A stretch of 26,375 nucleotides of DNA from CAZNFR01 sp964572225. GTDB taxonomy: Bacteria > Bacteroidota > Bacteroidia > Bacteroidales > GCA-2748055. The DNA is taken from NCBI GenBank assembly GCA_964572225.1, contig CAZNFR010000050.1, positions 1 to 26,375 on the forward strand, given 5' to 3'. Position numbers and translations under genes: made by a program. Of this stretch, positions 15,962 through 23,217 are shown in pieces. A model generated the notes under the pieces. That model was not told the origin of the DNA. It did not search any database and saw only the letters and a program-made list of their open reading frames with translations. The first letter of the stretch is position 1; each line of letters begins with the position of its first letter.

Positions 15962-17242
15962 CTAGAAAAACAGAGTGTATGGGTCTTCAAGGACCTCGCA
16001 AAACCAGCGAAGGAACCTGGCTCCGTCAGCCCCGTTTATGATCCTGTGATCGTAGGTTAGGCTGAGAGGCATGATCAGTCTCTTCTCAAATTCATCCCTT
16101 ATTTGCCTTTGACGATAGTCTGCCCTTGAAACTCCCAGAATTGCAACCTGTGGTGGATATACAATCGGAGTAAATGCGGTTCCACCTATACCCCCCAGAT
16201 TGGATATGGTGAAATTTCCTCCTTTCATTTCATCGGGAGAGATCTTTTTGTTCCTCGCTTTCTCTGATAATTCCGAAAGTTCAACCGAGAGTTCCGAAAG
16301 GGATTTCATATTAACATCTTTTACGACTGGCACCAGCAATCCCTGTGATGTATCCACAGCAATGGAAATATGGTACTGATTCTTATAAACAATCTCCTGA
16401 TTTTCATAGTCCAGGCTGGCATTGAAGCGGGGAAATTTCTGAAGTGCGAAGGCAGATAATTTTAACAGGATTGAGGTAATGGTTAATTTTCCTCCCTGTT
16501 TGGCTATTTTTTCCTGATTATCTTTTCTGAATTTCTCGATTTTTGTGATATCTGCCTCATCAAACTGGGTAACCTGGGGTATGTTTCTCCATGCCTCTGT
16601 CATGGTTCGCGCCGTGATTTTATCAATGGTGCTCATGGACTCCCGTCTTTCGCCAGATATTTCTTTCTCGTACTCTTCCACATCCTTTTTCTTTTCCTTC
16701 TCTTCACTTTTTGCTTCGATATAATTTTCCACATCGGATTTGGAAATTCTGCCACCGGGTCCGGTTCCTTCTATCCGGGAAATATCCACTTCGTTTTCCC
16801 TGGCGATCCTGCGTGCCAGAGGGGAGGCAGGAATCTCATCTTCCCGGGTATCTTCAGAGGCCTTTTCCTGCGATTCTTCTTTTTTATCGGATTCATCCTC
16901 CTCTGCTTCCTCTTCTACCTTTTTACTCTCTTCCTCGGGATCACTCTTCTCTTCTTTCCTTTCTTTCTTTTGTTCCCCTTCTTTTTTCTCTTCCTCTGCC
17001 CCATCAGAAACCTCAAGGATCATGATCACCTGATTTACCTTTACTTCATCACCTTCACTGACCTTAATTTCTTTTACTTTCCCATCGTAATCTGAGGGAA
17101 TATCAGTAGTTGCCTTATCGGTTTCCACCTCCACCAGAGGTTGATCTTTTTTTACTTCATCTCCTTCAGATACCAGTACACCTGCAATCAGTCCGGTGTC
17201 AACATTTTCTGCAATATCAGGTATTTTAACTTCTTTATCCAT
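15962..17242 (-). CDS. aceF: Pyruvate dehydrogenase E2, dihydrolipoyllysine acetyltransferase
   Basis: A 426-residue E2 core protein that passes the acetyl group from E1 to CoA. Order: one lipoyl domain (about 1-80; lipoyl-lysine K43 in ETDKAT), a linker (about 83-136) made almost only of Glu, Lys, Asp, Ser and Gln, a peripheral subunit-binding domain (IPASPLARRIARENEVDISRIEGTGPGGRI, 137-166), a second Lys/Glu-rich linker, then the catalytic domain ending in YDHRIINGADGARF, with H399 as catalytic base. The Asp usual four residues after this His in many E2s is Asn403 here; Asn at this place also occurs in Azotobacter/Pseudomonas-type E2p, so activity is expected. The charged linker replaces the usual Ala/Pro-rich one. 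It follows aceE by 22 nt. The E3 (lpd) gene is not in the window. Confidence 0.94.
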   Translation of the reverse strand: MDKEVKIPDIAENVDTGLIAGVLVSEGDEVKKDQPLVEVETDKATTDIPSDYDGKVKEIKVSEGDEVKVNQVIMILEVSDGAEEEKKEGEQKKERKEEKSDPEEESKKVEEEAEEDESDKKEESQEKASEDTREDEIPASPLARRIARENEVDISRIEGTGPGGRISKSDVENYIEAKSEEKEKKKDVEEYEKEISGERRESMSTIDKITARTMTEAWRNIPQVTQFDEADITKIEKFRKDNQEKIAKQGGKLTITSILLKLSAFALQKFPRFNASLDYENQEIVYKNQYHISIAVDTSQGLLVPVVKDVNMKSLSELSVELSELSEKARNKKISPDEMKGGNFTISNLGGIGGTAFTPIVYPPQVAILGVSRADYRQRQIRDEFEKRLIMPLSLTYDHRIINGADGARFLRWFCEVLEDPYTLFF

Positions 17243-17264
17243 GGCTTAATGCTTTATGCTATTC

Positions 17265-19931
17265 CTAAATATGAAGTGAAAATTTCTTCGAATCGTCAAT
17301 TTTCAGTTTCTTCTTTGCGCGGTTATATTCCTTTTTCTCAATTTTCTTTGCATTAAAAAGCTCGGATATAACTGTCCATGCAATGTGATGCGAATTCACT
17401 TCGAAGTGTTCCCGGAGTTCATCCCTGTGGTCGCTAAGGCCGAATCCATCGGTCCCCAGAGCGGTAAATTTTCCCGGGAACCATTTCGAAACACACATGG
17501 GAAGAGCCCTCTGGTAATCGCTAGCTGCTACAAAAAAACCCTCCTCTTCGCCTACGCTTTTCTCAATGTAAGATTTATCCTTTCGTCCTTTCATGCGATT
17601 ATTCCTCTCTGTGGTAATGGCATCGTCATGCAGTTGTTTATAGCTGGTAACGCTCCAGATATCAGTCCGGATATTAAATTCGGATTCAAGGATTTGTCCG
17701 GCCTTAAGTGTTTCATTCAGAATGGTTCCACTTCCCAAAAGCTGGATATTATGCTCGTTGTTTCGCCTCGACTTCAATTTGTACATGCCTTTCAGAATTC
17801 CCTCCCTTGTGGTTTTTCTTGCGGGCAGGGAGGGCATTTTATATTTTTCATTCATTACCGTGATGTAGTAGAAAATATCCTCACTTTCCTGGTACATCCT
17901 CCTGAAGCCTTCCTGAATTATGACGGCAACTTCATAGGCATAGGCCGGATCGTATGCCTGTACGCAGGGAACCGTAAGTGCGGTAACATGGCTGTGTCCG
18001 TCCTGATGCTGAAGACCTTCTCCGGCCAGGGTGGTTCGGCCGGCCGTCCCTCCCAGCAAAAATCCACGGGCTCTTGCATCTGCTGCAGCCCAGATCAGAT
18101 CACCAATCCGTTGAAAACCAAACATGGAATAGAATATATAAAAGGGTATTGTATTGATCTTATGGGTGGAATATGCGGTCCCTGCGGCAATAAATGATGA
18201 CATAGAACCGGCTTCAGTGATTCCCTCTTCAAGAATGGCCCCATCCTTTGCCTCCTTATAATACAGAAGATTGTCCCGATCAACAGGGTCGTATAACTGC
18301 CCCTTATGTGCGTAAATCCCGGCCTGTCTGAACAGGGAATCCATCCCGAAGGTTCGCGACTCGTCCGGAACGATAGGGACCACCAGGTCTCCTGTATTTT
18401 TATCCTTCAACAATTTTGACAACATTTGAACAGCCGCCATGGTAGTTGCCACTTCTCTTTTTCCCGATCCTTCAAAGAATTCCTTAAAAATCTCCTCCGA
18501 CGGCATCTTAAATTCAGGCGATTTGGTATTTCTGGCCGGAACAAATCCTCCCAGCTCCTTTCGCCTTTTCTTCAGATATTTGATCTCTTCGCTGTTTTCA
18601 TCTGGTTTGTAAAAGGGGGCGTTCTCAAGTCCCTTATCAGAAACAGGGATATCAAAACGATCCCGGAAACTTTTCAATTCATCTTCATTCAGTTTTTTCT
18701 GTTGATGGGTTATGTTTCTGCCTTCTCCGGCTTCACCCATGCCATATCCTTTGATGGTCTGTGCCAGGATTACCGTAGGATTGCCCTGGTTTCGGACTGC
18801 TGAATGGTAGGCGTTGTATACCTTAAGTGGATCCAGTCCCCCTCTCCTTAGCATTTCAATCTCCTTGTCGCTCATCTCCTCTACCAGTTTAAGCAGTTCA
18901 TCATGCTTCCCAAAAAAATCCTTTCGTATAAAATCACCTTTGGAGGCCGAGTACTTTTGTCTCTGACCGTCAACCACTTCCAGCAAACGCTTCTTTAGCA
19001 ATCCCTTATTATCTTTTTCAAGAAGAGGGTCCCAATTCTCGCCAAGCACTACCTTGATTACATTCCATCCGGCTCCTCTAAATGCTCCCTCCAGTTCCTG
19101 GATGATGGATGCATTTCCCCTTACAGGACCGTCGAGACGCTGAAGATTACAATTAATGACAAAAATGAGATTATCCAGCTCTTCCCTGGCAGCCAGGGTA
19201 ATGGCTCCCATGGATTCGGGTTCGTCCATTTCTCCATCCCCCAGAAATGCCCAGACTTTCTGGTCTGATTCGTCGATGAGGCCATTGTCCTGTAGATATT
19301 TATTAAACCTCGCCTGATAAATGGCCATGATGGGTGAAAGGCCCATGGATACGGTAGGAAACTGCCAGTAATCCTTCATCAATCTTGGATGAGGATAGGA
19401 AGGAAGTCCACCCCCTTCGGACAATTCACCCCGGAAATGGGTAAGCTGTTCTTCAGAGATCCTGCCTTCCAGGAATGACCGGGCATAAATCCCGGGCGAG
19501 GCATGGCCCTGATAATACACAATATCCTGTGGCTGTCCCTTCTCCTCTCCCCTGAAAAAATGATTGAATCCCACCTCATAAAGAGTGGCAGCCGAGGCGT
19601 AAGTGGATATATGTCCGCCAATCCCTTCTCTTTGCTTATTGGCCCTTACAACCATGGCCATGGCGTTCCAGCGGATAATGCTCTTAATCTTCCGTTCCAG
19701 GTTCCGGTCACCCGGATAATCTACCTCCTTACTGGCATGTATGGTATTTACATAGGGAGTAGTGAGTTCACCTGGCAGATTTATTCCCTGCTCCTTTGCA
19801 TGTTCCTTCAGAAGATTCAGAATCTCCTTAACTCTTTCAGAAGATTCATGATTTATTATATATTCCAGAGAATCAATCCATTCCTTGTTTTCAAATTCAT
19901 GGATCTTTTGTTTATCCTGCTCCTTGCTCAT
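17265..19931 (-). CDS. aceE: Pyruvate dehydrogenase E1, homodimeric type
   Basis: An 888-residue thiamine-diphosphate enzyme that decarboxylates pyruvate and reductively acetylates lipoyl-E2. Its length equals that of the E. coli homodimeric enzyme and it is not the split alpha/beta form. Seen motifs are YQGHASPGIYARSFLEGR, the ThDP/Mg motif GDGEMDEPES with the downstream NCNLQRLDGPVRGN, QTIKGYGMGEAGEGRN, and in the second half VPDESRTFGMDSLFRQAGIY, EGITEAGSMSSFIAAG, GRTTLAGEGLQHQDGHS and the C-terminal GTDGFGLSDHRDELREHFEV. It is the middle gene of rhodanese-aceE-aceF, with short gaps (27 and 22 nt), so it is likely co-transcribed. The large plus-strand open frames over this gene are antisense shadows. 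Confidence 0.96.
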   Translation of the reverse strand: MSKEQDKQKIHEFENKEWIDSLEYIINHESSERVKEILNLLKEHAKEQGINLPGELTTPYVNTIHASKEVDYPGDRNLERKIKSIIRWNAMAMVVRANKQREGIGGHISTYASAATLYEVGFNHFFRGEEKGQPQDIVYYQGHASPGIYARSFLEGRISEEQLTHFRGELSEGGGLPSYPHPRLMKDYWQFPTVSMGLSPIMAIYQARFNKYLQDNGLIDESDQKVWAFLGDGEMDEPESMGAITLAAREELDNLIFVINCNLQRLDGPVRGNASIIQELEGAFRGAGWNVIKVVLGENWDPLLEKDNKGLLKKRLLEVVDGQRQKYSASKGDFIRKDFFGKHDELLKLVEEMSDKEIEMLRRGGLDPLKVYNAYHSAVRNQGNPTVILAQTIKGYGMGEAGEGRNITHQQKKLNEDELKSFRDRFDIPVSDKGLENAPFYKPDENSEEIKYLKKRRKELGGFVPARNTKSPEFKMPSEEIFKEFFEGSGKREVATTMAAVQMLSKLLKDKNTGDLVVPIVPDESRTFGMDSLFRQAGIYAHKGQLYDPVDRDNLLYYKEAKDGAILEEGITEAGSMSSFIAAGTAYSTHKINTIPFYIFYSMFGFQRIGDLIWAAADARARGFLLGGTAGRTTLAGEGLQHQDGHSHVTALTVPCVQAYDPAYAYEVAVIIQEGFRRMYQESEDIFYYITVMNEKYKMPSLPARKTTREGILKGMYKLKSRRNNEHNIQLLGSGTILNETLKAGQILESEFNIRTDIWSVTSYKQLHDDAITTERNNRMKGRKDKSYIEKSVGEEEGFFVAASDYQRALPMCVSKWFPGKFTALGTDGFGLSDHRDELREHFEVNSHHIAWTVISELFNAKKIEKKEYNRAKKKLKIDDSKKFSLHI

Positions 19932-19958
19932 GGTAAAATTTTTGGTGGATAATAGAAA

Positions 19959-20276
19959 TTAACTCTCCATGGGGTATCCGGCCTCTTTCCATTCCTTTTT
20001 TCCCCCTTCATAATCGTAAACATTGGTAAAGCCCAGATCATCCAGCTTCTTCGCAGCGGTTGGTGAGGAGGTACAGTCATAATCAGAACAATAGACAACA
20101 ATCTCATCATCTTTTTCAAACTTATCCTTTGCCTCTGTACCTATCCTCTTCAGGGGAATGTTAATAGCACCTTTAATATGTTCCTTTTTGTATTTCTCTT
20201 CTTCCAGCACCTCGATCAGAGTGATTTCACCCGATTCAAGTTTTTCTTTCAATTCGTCTTTCTTTATACTCTTCAT
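19959..20276 (-). CDS. Small rhodanese-like domain protein
   Basis: A 105-residue single-domain rhodanese homologue (sulfur-carrier or sulfurtransferase family, cytosolic). The pattern LIEVLEEEKYKKEHIKGAINIP matches the usual start 'I-DVR-x-EY-x-x-GHI-x-GAINIP', with LEE in place of D-x-R. The active-site loop is VVYCSDYDCTSS, with Cys63 at the catalytic position and a second Cys68 where an Arg is common. The domain ends with LGFTNVYDYEGGKKEWKEAGYP, standard for the family. It is the first gene of the presumed operon with aceE and aceF. Whether it serves pyruvate dehydrogenase (for example through sulfur transfer linked to lipoyl synthesis) is unknown. Confidence 0.88.
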   Translation of the reverse strand: MKSIKKDELKEKLESGEITLIEVLEEEKYKKEHIKGAINIPLKRIGTEAKDKFEKDDEIVVYCSDYDCTSSPTAAKKLDDLGFTNVYDYEGGKKEWKEAGYPMES

Positions 20277-20310
20277 AGCAATTCAATTTAAAATTCGGGG
20301 ATAAAGGGAC

Positions 20311-20348
20311 AAGGTCTGTACCATAATACCGGCATAGGCACAGACCTT
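20311..20348. repeat. Inverted repeat forming a long hairpin between rhodanese and aconitase genes
   Basis: AAGGTCTGT (20311-20319) and ACAGACCTT (20340-20348) are exact inverted copies. After one A/C mismatch the pairing goes on with CC (20321-20322) to GG (20337-20338), leaving a 14-nt loop. It lies 34 nt upstream of the rhodanese ATG on the minus strand, so it could be a leader hairpin or an operator. It lacks a T-run on either side, which speaks against a terminator. Confidence 0.6.
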
Positions 20349-20446
20349 CCTTACTACAATATAAACCCTGTCATTCGGCGGGAACAGGATGAAGTTTCTT
20401 TTATAAAAGTGTGGATTTTTAGGCGGGATTGGGGAATGGATACACA

Positions 20447-20492
20447 GGGGGATGGAGGGGGATGGAAGGGGATTGAAGGGGATGGAGGGGGG
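20447..20492 (+). repeat. G-rich 10-bp tandem repeat with G-quadruplex potential, upstream of aconitase
   Basis: About four and a half copies of GGGGGATGGA-like units. G-runs of 5, 5, 4, 4 and 6 stand at 20447, 20457, 20468, 20478 and 20487, separated by 5-6 nt loops. This meets the usual (G3+, loop of 1-7)4 quadruplex rule on the plus (sense) strand. A partial earlier copy, GGGGAATGGA, stands at 20431. The repeat ends 56 nt before the aconitase ATG. Confidence 0.75.
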
Positions 20493-20508
20493 TATTTTCT
20501 AATGGCGA

Positions 20509-20516
20509 TGTTTTTG
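20509..20516 (+). promoter_or_regulatory. Possible -7 element of the aconitase gene
   Basis: TGTTTTTG has one mismatch to TAnnTTTG and lies 32 nt before the ATG. The G-rich repeat sits where the -33 region would be, so no normal upstream box is seen. Weak call. Confidence 0.25.
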
Positions 20517-20548
20517 TAACATTTAAAGTTCAAACCAATAGATTTATC

Positions 20549-22507
20549 ATGTCAGCATACAATGTTACACAGAAGTTAATTAAATCGCACCTGGTTGAAG
20601 GTGAGATGAAAACGGGAAATGAGATTTGGCTGAAAATCGACCAGATGCTACAACAGGATGCAACCGGAACCCTAATAATGCTGGAACTTGAGAAAATTGG
20701 TCTGGAGCATGTCCAGGTGGAGACTGCAGTGCAATACGTAGATCATAACCTGTTACAGGCCGACTTCAAGAATGCAGAGGATCATCAATTCCTTCAGTCG
20801 GCCGCAAAAAAATATGGTTACTGGTTCAGCAGAGCGGGCAACGGGATAAGTCACGTAGTGCAGATGGAGAGGTTTGGGAAACCGGGTAAAACCCTTATCG
20901 GTTCCGACAGCCATACTTGTTCAGCTGGTGCTCTGGGAATGCTGGCCATAGGGACCGGCGGACTTGACCTGGCGATGGTAGCCAATGGTCAGCCCTACTA
21001 CATCACCATGCCAAAAGTGTTGGGTGTTGAACTCAAAGGAAAGCTTCCGCCCTGGATTAGCGCCAAGGATGTGATTCTGGAAATGCTGCGTCGATACGAT
21101 GTGAAGGGGGGAGTAGGGTATATCATTGAATATTTTGGTGAAGGGTTATCTGAGCTAAGCGCATGGGACAGACACGTTATAGCCAATATGGGGACGGAAT
21201 TGGGAGCGACAACATCGGTATTCCCATCCGATGACATTACCCGTAAATACCTGAAACAGGAAAACCGGGAAAAGGACTGGGTGGAATTAATTCCTGACCA
21301 AAAGGCAAACTACGACGAAAAGGATATCATTGATCTGAATACCCTGGAACCTCTGATTGCCAAACCTTCCAGTCCGGGTAATGTGGTGCCTGTGAGAGAG
21401 GTTGAAGGGAAGGAAATTGCGCAGGCAGTGATTGGATCATCGGCAAACCCGGGACTTAGAGACTTCTGGATTGTTGGTGAAATCATTAAAGAAAAGGAAA
21501 TATCACCCGAGGTGTCTCTGGATGTAAATCCTTCTTCCAGACAGAAAATTGAAGAGCTGGGAAAAATGGGGACCATAGGTAACCTCATACAATCAGGAGC
21601 CAGGTTTCACCAGACCGGATGTATGGGATGCATAGGAATGGGTCAGGCACCGGCATCGGAAACGATTAGTTTAAGGACTATGCCAAGGAATTTTCCGGGA
21701 AGGTCAGGTACGGAAGATGACCAGGTTTACCTATGCAGTCCGGAAACCGCAGCAGTATCGGCCATTACAGGGAAAATAACGGATCCCGCAAAGTGGGCAA
21801 GGGATAACAAGGCTGATTATCCTGAATTCAGGGCCCCGAATCAGGCTTCGGTTAACACTCTTATGCTTATTCCACCGGCCGAAAAAGGGGGGGAAGTAAA
21901 GCTCAAAAAGGGGAAAAACATTAAAACACTTCCGGATTTTGAAAAGCTGGAAGATAGTTTTCAAGCGAAGGTTCTTCTTAAGCTGGGAGACAATATATCC
22001 ACTGATGAAATTCTGAAGGCGGGTGCAGAGGTTCTACCCTTGAGGAGTAATATACAAGAGATCAGCAAATACAGTTTTTATGTTATCGACAAAAAGTTCT
22101 ATGACAGGGCCATGAAAGAAAAAGAGACGGGTAACGGGCATGTTGTCATTGCAGGTGAAAACTACGCCCAGGGATCGAGTCGTGAGCATGCAGCCCTGGC
22201 TCCCAGGTATCTCGGACAAAAAGCAGTGATTGCAAAAAGCTATGCCCGAATAGGATTTCAAAACCTGGTAAATTTTGGAATTATCCCTTTTCTATTTCAA
22301 GAAGAATCAGATTATGACAAGGTTGAACAGGGGGACCAGATATATTTCGAAAATATTCTTGAGATTATCGAAAAAGAAGGCATAATTAATATGGAGATTA
22401 AGAACCGAAAGATTGATAAAATCCCTGTAAAAACGAATCTCAGTCAGCGTCAGAAAAAAATACTTCTTGCAGGTGGACTTATAAATTACCTGAAGGAGAT
22501 TAACTAA
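20549..22507 (+). CDS. Aconitate hydratase, short (Aquifex-type) form
   Basis: A 652-residue member of the aconitase superfamily that interconverts citrate and isocitrate in the TCA cycle or glutamate synthesis. Seen are DSHTCSAGALGMLAIGTGGLDLA (first cluster cysteine), HQTGCMGCIGMGQAPA (the other two cysteines of the [4Fe-4S] cluster), NFPGRSGTEDDQVYLCSPETAA, and the C-terminal swivel domain with GDNISTDEI and ENYAQGSSREHAALAPRYLG. Classical AcnA is near 890 residues and AcnB near 860, while this length and the full fusion of large and small domains fit the shorter Aquifex-type subfamily. 3-Isopropylmalate dehydratase is a related alternative, but that is normally split into leuC and leuD. 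The G-rich repeat lies directly upstream. Confidence 0.85.
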   Translation: MSAYNVTQKLIKSHLVEGEMKTGNEIWLKIDQMLQQDATGTLIMLELEKIGLEHVQVETAVQYVDHNLLQADFKNAEDHQFLQSAAKKYGYWFSRAGNGISHVVQMERFGKPGKTLIGSDSHTCSAGALGMLAIGTGGLDLAMVANGQPYYITMPKVLGVELKGKLPPWISAKDVILEMLRRYDVKGGVGYIIEYFGEGLSELSAWDRHVIANMGTELGATTSVFPSDDITRKYLKQENREKDWVELIPDQKANYDEKDIIDLNTLEPLIAKPSSPGNVVPVREVEGKEIAQAVIGSSANPGLRDFWIVGEIIKEKEISPEVSLDVNPSSRQKIEELGKMGTIGNLIQSGARFHQTGCMGCIGMGQAPASETISLRTMPRNFPGRSGTEDDQVYLCSPETAAVSAITGKITDPAKWARDNKADYPEFRAPNQASVNTLMLIPPAEKGGEVKLKKGKNIKTLPDFEKLEDSFQAKVLLKLGDNISTDEILKAGAEVLPLRSNIQEISKYSFYVIDKKFYDRAMKEKETGNGHVVIAGENYAQGSSREHAALAPRYLGQKAVIAKSYARIGFQNLVNFGIIPFLFQEESDYDKVEQGDQIYFENILEIIEKEGIINMEIKNRKIDKIPVKTNLSQRQKKILLAGGLINYLKEIN

Positions 22508-22529
22508 GTTTGTATTCCTATCAACTAAT

Positions 22530-22544
22530 TTAGAAATGTTCTAA
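22530..22544. repeat. 15-bp perfect palindrome TTAGAA-ATG-TTCTAA
   Basis: A 6-bp dyad with a 3-bp spacer. It ends 22 nt before the TAAATTTG element, that is, just upstream of where a -33 box would stand, which would suit an operator or activator site. No T-run follows, so it is not an obvious terminator of the aconitase gene. Confidence 0.45.
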
Positions 22545-22566
22545 GCTGTCGAAGCGCATATTTCGC

Positions 22567-22574
22567 TAAATTTG
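22567..22574 (+). promoter_or_regulatory. Possible -7 element (TAAATTTG) before a decayed gene
   Basis: TAAATTTG matches TAnnTTTG exactly. The next start-like ATG on this strand is at 22649 (the remnant gene), giving a leader of about 65 nt. A 10-bp inverted repeat, CATATTTCGC (22557-22566) and GCGAAATATG (22642-22651), has its left arm ending directly before this element and its right arm on the ATG. Confidence 0.3.
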
Positions 22575-22648
22575 ATTTAGGACCTTATACTTTCCAATGA
22601 GTTAATAAGGCTCCTCCAGAAAAGAATAATTATTCAACATTGCGAAAT

Positions 22649-22872
22649 ATGAAGAGAGTAATTCTTTTGAGCTTTTTGCTGGTTTTTAGTTTTACTATTT
22701 CCTTTTCACTCAATGCCCAAACCGATTCAATAGTAAAAGTTTCCGATCTGAAGTTCCATTCATTTTTTGAGCAATAAAAATCACTTATGCGATCAAACCC
22801 AGGCAAGATCTCTTCGACCTCTTTTTGGCGATTGATGAAAATATGATTGAGGAGCAAGCACCGCGGACTTAA
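22649..22872 (+). pseudogene. Remnant of a secreted-protein gene
   Basis: The ATG at 22649 opens 42 codons that read as a good signal peptide (MKRVILLSFLLVFSFTISF, likely cut after LNA before QTDS) followed by IVKVSDLKFHSFFEQ, then TAA at 22775. Directly after, another frame gives AIKITYAIKPRQDLFDLFLAID and ends at 22872, and the first frame then offers GLKYVPSSAMLGGKGYW. A secretion signal on only 42 residues, with protein-like text continuing in a shifted frame, points to a gene broken by frameshift or deletion. I do not recognise the parent family with certainty. Together with the terminator and palindromes it accounts for most of the 469-nt gap between aconitase and tRNA-Asn. A functional small secreted peptide is possible but less likely. 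Confidence 0.45.
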
Positions 22873-22924
22873 ATACGTACCCTCCAGTGCCATGCTGGGT
22901 GGGAAAGGGTACTGGTAAGTTCAA

Positions 22925-22959
22925 CAAAAAACCCCTGAAAATACTGGATTTAAAGGGGT
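22925..22959 (-). terminator. Rho-independent terminator of tRNA-Asn
   Basis: On the minus strand ACCCCT pairs with AGGGGT (plus-strand positions 22954-22959 and 22931-22936) around a 17-nt A/T-rich loop, followed at once by a T-run. It lies 18 nt after the tRNA 3' end. Confidence 0.7.
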
Positions 22960-22976
22960 ATATTCTGATTAACCTG

Positions 22977-23050
22977 CTCCCCAGGAAGGACTCGAACCTT
23001 CGACCTACGGATTAACAGTCCGCCGCTCTAACCAACTGAGCTACTGAGGA
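22977..23050 (-). tRNA. tRNA-Asn (anticodon GUU)
   Basis: The minus strand folds as a 74-nt cloverleaf. Acceptor arm TCCTCAG pairs with CTGGGGA (one G-T pair), the D arm contains AGCTCAGTTGGTTAGAGC, the anticodon stem GGA/TCC has loop CTGTTAA (anticodon GTT), and the T arm contains GGTTCGAGTCC. The discriminator is G and CCA is not encoded (the genome reads CAG after it). A strong promoter stands upstream and a terminator downstream, so it is a single-gene transcription unit. Confidence 0.96.
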
Positions 23051-23075
23051 ATTTTTTCAATGATCAAATGCAGCG

Positions 23076-23106
23076 CAAAACTAATAGCTTTTTACCAATT
23101 AACCAA
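23076..23106 (-). promoter_or_regulatory. Promoter of tRNA-Asn
   Basis: On the minus strand TTG (23104-23106) and TAGTTTTG (23076-23083, matching TAnnTTTG) are 20 nt apart, about 25 nt upstream of the tRNA 5' end. This is the Bacteroidota primary-sigma arrangement, back to back with the kinase promoter. Confidence 0.65.
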
Positions 23107-23138
23107 TACTTTTCCCAAAAAATCTCAGAGTTTATTCC

Positions 23139-23169
23139 TTTGTGACTAACAAGGATATGCTTAACTTTG
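23139..23169 (+). promoter_or_regulatory. Promoter of the PfkB-family kinase gene
   Basis: TTTG (23139-23142), a 19-nt spacer and TAACTTTG (23162-23169) fit the Bacteroidota -33/-7 consensus exactly. The -7 box covers the upstream in-frame TTG at 23167, so translation most likely starts at ATG 23218, with a leader of about 40 nt. Confidence 0.75.
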
Positions 23170-23217
23170 GGGTTCCATCTTTTACGGACATTTTTCTTTA
23201 CCCATTACAGAATATTT

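Noticed and set aside
16740..17033. Serine-rich plus-strand frame opposite aceF
   Set aside because: The serine runs are only the complement of the Glu/Lys-rich linker codons of AceF.
15962..17242. AceF inactive because Asn403 replaces the Asp after the catalytic His
   Set aside because: Asn is found at this position in Azotobacter/Pseudomonas-type E2p, so it is a known natural variant.
17385..18197. 270-codon plus-strand open frame opposite aceE
   Set aside because: It lies wholly antisense to the well-conserved second half of AceE and its translation shows no domain; it is a by-product of codon use.
20431..20492. CRISPR-like array
   Set aside because: The repeats are only 10 bp with no spacers and no cas genes; it is a simple G-rich tandem repeat.
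22630..22893. 87-codon minus-strand frame in the gap before tRNA-Asn
   Set aside because: It is antisense to the plus-strand signal-peptide remnant, which has better coding features and a promoter; the minus product shows no motif.
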